Virus record (IMG/VR): IMGVR_UViG_3300025603_000055
Span: 1-30,121 of that record
Strand: one strand, 5' to 3'
DNA from: a virus
Length of the DNA: 30,121 nucleotides
The notes under the pieces are model-generated. The model did no database searches and was not told the DNA's origin. It saw only the letters and a list, made by a program, of their open reading frames with translations. Below are positions 22,714 to 30,121 of the stretch, in pieces (within the stretch, counting starts at the first letter, position 1; each line of letters starts with the position of its first letter). The position numbers and the translations under genes were made by a program.

Positions 22714-23598
22714 ATGGCTGAAGTAAACACCAGAGGATTTAGTGATTTTTTAAAAACAGTTAACAGCACTGCATCACAAGCACAACGAGCTGTAGGCGCA
22801 GGCATGGGCGTCTTAGGTGCATTAGGAGGACTAGGAAGTGCGCTTGGAATATCGTCCTTGGCACGACTAGGTTCATTGCCAGCAGGCGCTGAAGAAAATT
22901 ATGAAAGTTATACACCAATTGCTTGGAACGAAGGAGCAGAGTCTTCAGGAACAGACTGGCGTGTTCGATTGCACCTGCCTACTAGTATTTCTAGCTTTGC
23001 AAGTTCTCCTATTTTACAACCGTTGTATGATTCAAGCAATAGCATGGTGTTCCCCGCAACTCCGCAGATATTAGTTTCTCATTCTGCCAATTATAGTGCT
23101 ATGTCTCCGACGCACAGTAACTATTCGCATCCAATATATCAAAATAGCACAGTTGAGGACATTACTATCACAGGTGAGTTTCCTGTAGAAAATGAAGCAG
23201 ACGGCAGGTATTGGCTAGCCACTGTTCATTTTTTAAGAAGCGTTACAAAAATGTTTTACGGAAACAGTAGTAACACTGGTGCCCCTCCGCCGCTGATACA
23301 TTTGAGCGGGTACGGAGATTTTGTTTTTGATCGAGTACCTTGTGTGGTTAAATTATTTACATTGGACCTACCCAGCGATGTTGATTACATTCAAGTACCG
23401 ATTTCTAGTTCATCTGATTTGTCAATGACTCCTGAACTAGCGAGAGTAAATGTTCCTGGAGGATACAGTTATGTTCCAACAATGAGCAGAATAAACGTTA
23501 CAGTGTCTCCAACATACAGCAGAGACACAACACGAAGATTTAGCCTTGATACATTTGTACAGGGCGGATATATCGGTAGCGGCCAAGGAATAATATAA
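22714..23598 (+). CDS. 48: Baseplate tail-tube cap protein, gp48/gp54-like, 294 aa
   Basis: The N-terminus is Ala/Gly-rich (GAGMGVLGALGGLGSALGIS), as in gp48/gp54 proteins. The body has the pattern TPQILVSHSANYSAMSPTHS, IYQNSTVEDITITGEFPVEN, then YWLATVHFLRSVTKMFYGNS, PPPLIHLSGYGDFVF and a VPTMSRINVTVSPTYSRDTT end. Proteins of this sort cap or start the tail tube on the baseplate. T4 gp48 is 364 aa and gp54 320 aa; the two are related, so which one this is cannot be settled. It is the first gene of the plus-strand baseplate operon, with GGAG before the ATG. Its stop overlaps the gp53 start by one base (TAATG). Confidence 0.75.
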   Translation: MAEVNTRGFSDFLKTVNSTASQAQRAVGAGMGVLGALGGLGSALGISSLARLGSLPAGAEENYESYTPIAWNEGAESSGTDWRVRLHLPTSISSFASSPILQPLYDSSNSMVFPATPQILVSHSANYSAMSPTHSNYSHPIYQNSTVEDITITGEFPVENEADGRYWLATVHFLRSVTKMFYGNSSNTGAPPPLIHLSGYGDFVFDRVPCVVKLFTLDLPSDVDYIQVPISSSSDLSMTPELARVNVPGGYSYVPTMSRINVTVSPTYSRDTTRRFSLDTFVQGGYIGSGQGII

Positions 23599-23900
23599 TG
23601 GCAAAATATGCATCAAATAGCCCATGGGCAACAACACAAATTCGAAACGGTCAGTATCTAGACTTTATGCAAAAGCAATTTATACCAATTGATCCTAACG
23701 ATATACTTTATGAAATAAAACCTCAATACACCTATAGACCCGACCTGCTTGCGTTTGACTTGTATGGTAGTCCAAAGCTCTGGTGGGTGTTTGCTATGAG
23801 AAACAACGAGGTGTTAAAAGATCCTGTGTTTGATTTTGTAGCAGGAACAAAAATATATCTACCAAAACAGTCAACATTAACTGCATCAATAGGAGTATAA
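23598..23900 (+). CDS. 53: Baseplate wedge protein gp53
   Basis: A 100-aa protein with the gp53/LysM-like baseplate pattern: SPWATTQIRNGQYLDFMQ, then YTYRPDLLAFDLYGSPKLWW, VFAMRNNEVLKDPVFDF and GTKIYLP. The RPDLLA-x-DLYG-x-x-LWWVFA-x-RN stretch is the hallmark. T4 gp53 is 196 aa, so this is a short version with only the core. gp53 joins neighbouring wedges around the hub. It is coupled to the upstream gene (1-base overlap) and is followed after one base by the 878-aa gene, with GGAG before that start. Confidence 0.85.
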   Translation: MAKYASNSPWATTQIRNGQYLDFMQKQFIPIDPNDILYEIKPQYTYRPDLLAFDLYGSPKLWWVFAMRNNEVLKDPVFDFVAGTKIYLPKQSTLTASIGV

Positions 23901-23901
23901 T

Positions 23902-26538
23902 ATGCCTCTTTTAAAAAATGAACTTCATGATTTTGCAACGCACAATTATGCATGGACATTGAGTGCAATGTACCCTGGCGAAACAAACGATCCAAAATTG
24001 TACAAAGGAAAAACAGGAAAATTACCCATTGCGTCATCAGGCGGACTCGGAAACAGAAAAACAGTTACAACAGATGCCGAAGACAAGCGTAAAACAAATG
24101 TGGAATTTTACATAGAAGATGTAGAGTTTCTAAATACAGTTATTCCTACTACACAATCACCTGTTACTGGGGTAAAAACAATAAGTTTTACAATTCAAGA
24201 GCCTTATAGTTTAGGGCTTTTTATGCAAAGTATTGCTGTTGCTGCTAAAAAAGCAGGATTTTCAAATTATACACAAGCACCATTTATGCTGTCAGTAAGC
24301 TTCAAAGGCCAACTACAGGATGGAACATATTCACAAACAAAAACTGATAATTTTCTTATAACAATAGCAACTGTAACAATGAGAGTCACAGCATCAGGAT
24401 CTTATTATGACTGTATTGCAACTCCGTGGAATCATAATGCATCTATGGACAGTATAACAGAACTAAAGCAAGATATAAGACTGCAAGGATCTACAGTAGG
24501 TGAGGTATTGAGTTACGGTCCGAACAGTTTGGCAACATTACTAAACACTTACGAAACACGAGAAGGAATACTAGGAAACAGGCTGGTACCCAACGTTTTT
24601 CAAATTGACTTTCCTTTTGATATTGGAGCAGATGGAGCAACGCAAAGTGCATTTGGCGGCGCCTTGGGAAAAATTCAAGGTACATTTAATAAAATCAATT
24701 CGGCAGTTAGTTCAGTTAATACAGTTGGTACAGCGTTGGGCAATTTTGGTACTGCACTTTCAAATATAGGACAACAAGCGCGGCAAACAGATGCCGCAAG
24801 ACAACGAATAGATGCAGGCGGAACTGCTGGATTAAACATTGATGATGTTCGAGGGGCTGTACCAGTGGTTAGCAGCGTGTTTAATAATCTCGGCGAATCT
24901 ATTAGCAGCTTTGCTCAAAATTTAAGTATCAGTGGAATAAGTCAAATTGGAAACGAAATTGCCAGCGCCCCGATCATTGAAGATTTTAACGATTTTGGTG
25001 ATATACCTTTTGCCCTTGAAAATGTTGTTTGGTCAACTGAAGATGGGATTATCAAGCGAAACGAAATGGCTGTATTCAATTCTGCTGATCGAGTTTTTAC
25101 ATTTAAACAAGGAACTACGATTTATGAAATTATCGAAACTGTAATATATCTAAGCACCTGGGGGCAAAATCTAGTAAGGCAACCAACTGATGCTGCTGGA
25201 TATAATCAATCGTTTAGAGTTCATCCTCGAACATACATCTTGTCAACTGCTGAATTAGCACTTACAGGAAAAATAGCACGTAGATTTGTTTACGAAGTGT
25301 ATCCCTATTTTGTACACAATTCAAATTTTAGTCTTCCAAATGCTACAAACAATTACGAATCAAATGTTGACGATTGCGTAAAAGCATACAACTATGTTTA
25401 CACAGGATTAAACAGAGACGTATTGGATTTTGAATTAACATTTGATACCACCTACACCACAATGATACAGGCAGACAAAGGTCAACTGGGGCTACATGAC
25501 ATCTCAGTCGGTGGCCCAGCAGTGGCAAGACCCACAACCACCACAGGGCTAAATCAAACTATTCAAGACTTAGCTCAAGACTTGGAAAGTGGAGTAGCAG
25601 AAATACGAGGCTCACTCACAGAGATAACCAACATATACAGATTAGCCGGCGGTAACTTCAATGAAAACAACAAAACACGAACTGCATTTATTTTTAGACA
25701 AGCACTGTTGGCTGGCGGTGCACTAACAAAGCTAGAACTTACTATTATAGGAGATCCGTATTATCTAAATGATAGCGATTCGGGCAATTATGTAGCAAAC
25801 CCTCTCAGTCCCAACATCAACAGCGATCTAAAGGCAGATTTTCAGCGTGCTGAAGTATTTGTTTTGGTCAAGTTTAATACTCCAGTGGATTACAGCAACA
25901 GCGATAATCTTTTATTACCAAATCCTGCTGATACAGTTACTGGAATTTATAAGGTGGACACTGTGTTAAGTACGTTTTCTAATGGAAGATTTACGCAAAC
26001 CTTAACGTTGACAAGACAACCAAATCCTGACAAAAGCACATTAAGCAAAGTTAAACGAGTAATTGACAACTTCTTTAACGTGTTGGGGGCATTGAGCAAG
26101 TTTGCAGGAGTAGTTGGAGCCAACGAAGTTTCTAAATCTATCAACAACTTTATGGCAGAAGCTGCCCCTGTTGCAGATTCACTTTTAGGTATTACTGCAA
26201 TTGGTGAAAACATATCTAGTTTGTTAAATGGAGATTACAACAACGCAGTGGAAAGATTGGCTGGGCTGGAAGCTGTATTTGGGCAAGTAGGAGCATTAGG
26301 ACAACAGATATCACAGCTTAGACAAGGATTAGAAGCAGTAGATTTTAATGCCGACACCAATCCATTTGACAGAATAACAACTACAACGCCGAGAGCAACA
26401 AGATTGTTTGGAGATAATGCTATTCGTAATCCATTGACGCCAGTGTCCGGCACAACAACAACAGCACCCACCACAGCATCACCTGGAGCTCAGCCTCCAA
26501 GACCTGGCGCTTCACCAAGCAGTATATGCGATATATAA
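23902..26538 (+). CDS. Large baseplate hub-like structural protein, 878 aa
   Basis: The N-terminal 250 residues (VEFYIEDVEFLNTVIPTTQS, TISFTIQEPYSLGLFMQSIA, YTQAPFMLSVSFKG) and a middle part (ARRFVYEVYPYFVHNSNFSL, then KAYNYVYTGLNRDVLDFELT) look like the beta-barrel hub proteins that sit at the tube end; the YNYVYTG-x-N-x-DVL-x-F motif recurs in hub proteins of other myoviruses as I recall. Between and after are helical Ala/Ser-rich stretches (GKIQGTFNKINSAVSSVNTV) and a Pro/Thr-rich tail ending SSICDI. It is more than twice T4 gp27 (391 aa). Position between gp53 and the gp5-like needle supports a hub role, probably as the gp27 counterpart. This assignment is inferred, not certain. Confidence 0.6.
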   Translation: MPLLKNELHDFATHNYAWTLSAMYPGETNDPKLYKGKTGKLPIASSGGLGNRKTVTTDAEDKRKTNVEFYIEDVEFLNTVIPTTQSPVTGVKTISFTIQEPYSLGLFMQSIAVAAKKAGFSNYTQAPFMLSVSFKGQLQDGTYSQTKTDNFLITIATVTMRVTASGSYYDCIATPWNHNASMDSITELKQDIRLQGSTVGEVLSYGPNSLATLLNTYETREGILGNRLVPNVFQIDFPFDIGADGATQSAFGGALGKIQGTFNKINSAVSSVNTVGTALGNFGTALSNIGQQARQTDAARQRIDAGGTAGLNIDDVRGAVPVVSSVFNNLGESISSFAQNLSISGISQIGNEIASAPIIEDFNDFGDIPFALENVVWSTEDGIIKRNEMAVFNSADRVFTFKQGTTIYEIIETVIYLSTWGQNLVRQPTDAAGYNQSFRVHPRTYILSTAELALTGKIARRFVYEVYPYFVHNSNFSLPNATNNYESNVDDCVKAYNYVYTGLNRDVLDFELTFDTTYTTMIQADKGQLGLHDISVGGPAVARPTTTTGLNQTIQDLAQDLESGVAEIRGSLTEITNIYRLAGGNFNENNKTRTAFIFRQALLAGGALTKLELTIIGDPYYLNDSDSGNYVANPLSPNINSDLKADFQRAEVFVLVKFNTPVDYSNSDNLLLPNPADTVTGIYKVDTVLSTFSNGRFTQTLTLTRQPNPDKSTLSKVKRVIDNFFNVLGALSKFAGVVGANEVSKSINNFMAEAAPVADSLLGITAIGENISSLLNGDYNNAVERLAGLEAVFGQVGALGQQISQLRQGLEAVDFNADTNPFDRITTTTPRATRLFGDNAIRNPLTPVSGTTTTAPTTASPGAQPPRPGASPSSICDI

Positions 26539-26548
26539 GGAATAATTT

Positions 26549-29500
26549 ATGAGAGCCCCAAACAGAGCACAAATGAATGGACAAGACGGAAGATCTCGTA
26601 GTGACTTAGGTGACCGTCGAGATCCTGGCCCGTATATTGCTACAGTTGTTTCTCACCTTGATACTAAGTTTATGGGATCTTTAAAAGTTCGTCTAGATCG
26701 AACAATGACAGCTGGTAACAATCCAACTGATGATCAAAATTTGCTCACAGCATTTTATGCAAGTCCATTCTATGGTGTTACCAGTTTTAGAGCATTAGGA
26801 GCCAATGACGATTACCGAGAAACACAACAAAGTTACGGTTTTTGGGCTGTGCCTCCTGATGTAGGCACACGAGTATTGGTTACGTTTGTCGAAGGTCGCG
26901 CAGATATATGTTTTTGGTTTGCTTGTGTTCCTGACGATTACATGAACTTTATGGTTCCTGATGGCAGAGCAGCAACTACCTTGGTTACTCCTGGAAGTGG
27001 CACAAATCAAGTTGGAAAAAAACTTCCTGTAGGAGAATACAACAAACGGATAACTGCAACCAACGGAAATACCAGTCCTACAACCTATCAAAAACCTGTA
27101 AACAACGATTTTGTTGATAGGCTAACAGAAGCAGGATTACTTGAAGATGATACTAGAGGACTAACCACCAGTAGCGCAAGACGAGAAGTACCTAGTGCTG
27201 TGTTTGGAATAAACACTCCTGGCCCGTTGGACAAACGTGCTGGCGCCAAAGGGCTTGTTGCTGGCACAGATGATCACAACATGCAAATTTTTAGTCAACG
27301 CCTAGGCGGTCACAGCATCGTAATGGATGATGGTGATGCTAATATATTGAGGAGAGGACATCCCAGCGAAACACCAGCTGAATATGTTGACATTGAAAAT
27401 ACAGACGAGCCAGTTTCTGAAGAGATGAGAACACTTCCGGCCAACGAATTGTTTAGAATTCGTACTAGAACAGGTCATCAAATATTATTACACAACACCG
27501 AAGATTTAATTTATATTTCAAATAGTAGAGGTACCGCATGGATAGAATTAACATCAAATGGAAAAATTGACATTTATGCACAAGACAGTATCAGTATGCA
27601 TACCGAAGGTGAATTCAATGTTACAGCTGACAGCAATATTAATTTAACTTCTGGTGGCAATATAAACTTAAATGCAACAAAAAGTATCAAATCTACGGCC
27701 GGTAATAGTATAGACAACACCGCCGGTACGTATATTGCATCCAATGCCAGCGATGATTTTAGTGTAACTGCTGGAGACTTTATTGCAATGAGAGCTAGTT
27801 CTGATTTTTCTGCAACAGCAACCAGCGGAACACTTAATCTTACAGGTGCAACAGGTATTGAATTAGATTCATATGCAAGTGTTAATATACTAGCACAAAG
27901 CGGCTCAGTAAGAATGGCAGGAACAGATTCGATACAGATAACAGGTGGCGACACAATAGAATTAGCTTCACCTGAAATTCACAACAAATCAGAACAATAT
28001 TTTGTTGATACATCTGTTGCAAACATAATTGCAGGAAACAACGTATATTTGACTGGTGGCGCAGGCATTGACTTGTATACAGCAGCATTTAAACTCGAAG
28101 CGTTTGGATCAATTGATATGCAAACAAAAGGCCAAATGATTGCAAGTGCAGATGGTACTCTTAAATTAAAAACCAGCGGCACATTCGAAGTCGGTAGCAC
28201 AAACGTAAGTGTTGATTCCTCAACATTACAGTTTTCTGGAAATATTGCAACACCGTTATCAATTAAAGCAGGATCTATTGCTGCACCCAGTGCAGAACTT
28301 AATTTCATAAGATCAAACACTGGATCAGGAGGCGCCTCGGCTTCGACGCCTTCTTATAGTTTGCACGATCCAGGAATTGCTGCTCCTGCGACTATTGCAG
28401 TGTTTGCAGAAAATCCATCGCCTCCTGAAGCAACAGTAGGACCAGATCCTACTACAGCAGCACCAGCAGCAGTTGCACCAAGAGTTCCTCAACATGAGCC
28501 ATGGTTCCAGCATGAAAATTTTAATCCTGCAAGTTATAGTAATATTAGAGCAGGCGACGAATCAACAGATTCTTATGTAACACCTACACCTGATCCGTTT
28601 TCTTTTTTTAGATCATCTACTATACCGGCATCGTCTCAGTCATCCACTGCTGGAAGAAATGATTCAGTATCAGGAGATGGCGAAACAGAAGAAACAACAG
28701 CAACTGACCGTAATGGGAATACTGTAAATCTTAATACGTTTACAGATCCTGCCAAGGAAGCAATGCAATTCTTTATTAACAAAGGATACAAAGAATGGCA
28801 AGCAGCAGGTATTGTCGGAGCAATGGTCAAAGAATCAGGAAATTTATTAGAACCGGGTGCCTGGCGGGCGCCTGGTAGTAGAAGCAACGGTGTAGTGGTA
28901 GGTGGTGACAACCTTGGAGCAAGAGGTATTGTGCTATGGAGAGAAGCTGGCGGCCGTCTTACACTTGTGGAAAGGTATCTTGGCAAGCCTATTCTTTCAC
29001 AACCAGAGACAAATGTTAATGCAGAAAATTACACAAGATTAAGAACTGAAAGACTACCAACTCAAAGTTTTTCTAGTTTACCCTGGTCAGCTGGCGCCGA
29101 CACAAAGGTTGCACCATCAATTGCTACTCTAGTTGAACAATTAGATGCGGTGGAATGGGAAATGAACAATGGTACTATAAAGTACGCAATAAAAAGTCAA
29201 GGTAGAATAAATCTCAGTGATTATGTTAAAACTGTTGATACAGGTAATGCAAATGCAGATGCTCGAGCAGTTGCAAGAGCGTTTGGATCAAGTTTCTTGC
29301 GTTCAGGCGGCGCTTTAATTCCTGAAATGGAAGCCTCAGCAGTTTCTTTATATCAAGCATGGGCACGAGGGTACTCAACTAATCCTATTACCGATCCTAA
29401 TACATCAAATGGTACAGCCCCAATCACTGCATCTGTGCCTGGAGACCCAGTTGATGATTCTTCGAGTAATGTTCCACATGCTGTTGAACGTGGAATAATT

Positions 29501-30121
29501 ACAGTTCGTTTAAATCTGTTGAACAGGGCATTAATCTCGGCAATAAACAAAGCAGCAAGAGATGCTGGAATAACTCGTATTGAATATTTCTCTATGGCTA
29601 ACGAACCAGTAAGACAAATTGATCTTACAAGAGAAATACCGCTGTCTGATTGGGGAACACGTCTTCCTAGAACTGATATGAGATACGAAAACGGAAAATG
29701 GCAAAAATTAATTAACAGCGAATGGGCTACTCGTCCTAACGGCGCTAGTTGGCGCATTGGAACCGAACGACACGACACAGGATTGGCTGCCGATATTAGA
29801 TTATTTGTCGATCGAAACGGCACAGAAGAATTAATAGTTAATACTTCAAACTACGGCCGCGGAAAAATTGCAGCATTTTGTGCTGCATTTGTAAAACACG
29901 GCGGCAGAGGTATCGGCCATGCTACAGAATATATGCAAATATCTGGAATTCACGTAGATATGTTAGGTCAGATTATTGCTGATTCATCAAGATACAGAGA
30001 TGTTCCTGGGTTTGAGCTAGATCCTACTGTATCAAACAATGGAATTGTAGGGTGGAACCCAACCATACTTTCGATATGGCATTGGTCCAAATCCATATCT
30101 GAAGATGAAAAAATAAAATTG
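26549..30121 (+). CDS. 5: gp5-like baseplate needle with lysozyme and M15-like peptidase domains (partial, 1191 residues)
   Basis: ATG at 26549 with AAGGA; the frame is open to the right edge. Residues about 28-130 (GPYIATVVSHLDTKFMGSLK ... FWFACVPDD) form the OB fold of gp5/VgrG hubs. About 333-590 is a needle of short Thr/Ser/Ala repeats (NVTADSNINLTSGGNINLNA) typical of the triple beta-helix. A Pro/Ser/Thr-rich linker follows. About 733-830 (AAGIVGAMVKESGNL with Glu762, then LGARGIVLWREAGGRLTLVE) matches the phage tail lysozyme pattern. About 980-1140 has RHDTGLAADI (H1075, D1082) and IHVDM (H1135, D1137), the zinc ligands of M15-type peptidases. T4 gp5 has its lysozyme between the OB fold and helix and no peptidase. 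Confidence 0.85.
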   Translation, partial: MRAPNRAQMNGQDGRSRSDLGDRRDPGPYIATVVSHLDTKFMGSLKVRLDRTMTAGNNPTDDQNLLTAFYASPFYGVTSFRALGANDDYRETQQSYGFWAVPPDVGTRVLVTFVEGRADICFWFACVPDDYMNFMVPDGRAATTLVTPGSGTNQVGKKLPVGEYNKRITATNGNTSPTTYQKPVNNDFVDRLTEAGLLEDDTRGLTTSSARREVPSAVFGINTPGPLDKRAGAKGLVAGTDDHNMQIFSQRLGGHSIVMDDGDANILRRGHPSETPAEYVDIENTDEPVSEEMRTLPANELFRIRTRTGHQILLHNTEDLIYISNSRGTAWIELTSNGKIDIYAQDSISMHTEGEFNVTADSNINLTSGGNINLNATKSIKSTAGNSIDNTAGTYIASNASDDFSVTAGDFIAMRASSDFSATATSGTLNLTGATGIELDSYASVNILAQSGSVRMAGTDSIQITGGDTIELASPEIHNKSEQYFVDTSVANIIAGNNVYLTGGAGIDLYTAAFKLEAFGSIDMQTKGQMIASADGTLKLKTSGTFEVGSTNVSVDSSTLQFSGNIATPLSIKAGSIAAPSAELNFIRSNTGSGGASASTPSYSLHDPGIAAPATIAVFAENPSPPEATVGPDPTTAAPAAVAPRVPQHEPWFQHENFNPASYSNIRAGDESTDSYVTPTPDPFSFFRSSTIPASSQSSTAGRNDSVSGDGETEETTATDRNGNTVNLNTFTDPAKEAMQFFINKGYKEWQAAGIVGAMVKESGNLLEPGAWRAPGSRSNGVVVGGDNLGARGIVLWREAGGRLTLVERYLGKPILSQPETNVNAENYTRLRTERLPTQSFSSLPWSAGADTKVAPSIATLVEQLDAVEWEMNNGTIKYAIKSQGRINLSDYVKTVDTGNANADARAVARAFGSSFLRSGGALIPEMEASAVSLYQAWARGYSTNPITDPNTSNGTAPITASVPGDPVDDSSSNVPHAVERGIITVRLNLLNRALISAINKAARDAGITRIEYFSMANEPVRQIDLTREIPLSDWGTRLPRTDMRYENGKWQKLINSEWATRPNGASWRIGTERHDTGLAADIRLFVDRNGTEELIVNTSNYGRGKIAAFCAAFVKHGGRGIGHATEYMQISGIHVDMLGQIIADSSRYRDVPGFELDPTVSNNGIVGWNPTILSIWHWSKSISEDEKIKL

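Noticed and set aside
27574-28320. Long minus-strand frames antisense to the gp5 needle
   Set aside because: They follow the periodic beta-helix codons in reverse and have no start signals.

Overview
The window is a stretch of an AT-rich, T4-like contractile-tailed phage (myovirus) genome. The head block reads gp20 (portal) - gp67-like core - gp21 (protease) - gp22 (scaffold) - gp23 (capsid), and the gp46/gp47 recombination nucleases and the late sigma factor gp55 are also present, as in T4. Several proteins are of the divergent kind I associate with marine T4-like phages: a short gp23, a collagen-like fibre, and an N-terminal fibre motif. The host cannot be read from the sequence. No photosynthesis genes, tRNAs or CRISPR arrays were seen.

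Layout. 1-5432 (minus): a tail-fibre/adhesin cluster, namely a collagen-like protein cut by the window edge, a 154-aa virion protein, a 1152-aa fibre with a 909-bp tandem duplication, a 267-aa fibre-shaft protein and a 133-aa protein. Its putative late leader carries two tetraloop hairpins. 5539-6719 (minus): a glycosyltransferase-like gene overlapped by a degenerate cold-shock-domain gene, then an 11-bp-stem terminator closing the capsid operon. 6783-16076 (minus): gp23, gp22, gp21, a gp67-like protein with an acidic octapeptide array, a GNG-motif protein with an N-terminal CxxC pair, a small conserved-looking protein, gp20, and a tape-measure-like protein with an 81-bp internal duplication. 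16156-17237 (plus): a gp26-like tail chaperone/hub protein followed by a -1-frame extension; slippery site, spacer and stem look like a programmed frameshift. 17241-17786 (minus): an unknown basic protein. 17808-18276: no gene, but many hairpins and a GC-richer block that looks like structured RNA. 18277-22637 (minus): a GIY-YIG-like nuclease, a small protein, gp46, gp47 and gp55. 22714-30121 (plus): baseplate genes, namely a gp48/gp54-like tube cap, gp53, an 878-aa hub-like protein and a gp5-like needle with two probable murein-cutting domains, cut by the right edge.

How it works together. gp55 and gp47 have near-perfect host sigma70-type promoters (TTGACA, 17 bp, TATTAT or TATAAT), which fits transcription before the late phase. 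Structural genes are preceded by T4-late-like boxes close to TATAAATA, the class gp55 would recognise. gp21 would mature gp23, gp22 and the gp67-like protein. The tape-measure gene and the frameshifted chaperone stand back to back, as expected if they act together in tail assembly.

Most notable: the predicted -1 frameshift in a T4-type gp26 gene, the array of seven LDE sites in the gp67-like core protein, the unexplained GC-rich RNA-like region, and the two-enzyme gp5 needle.
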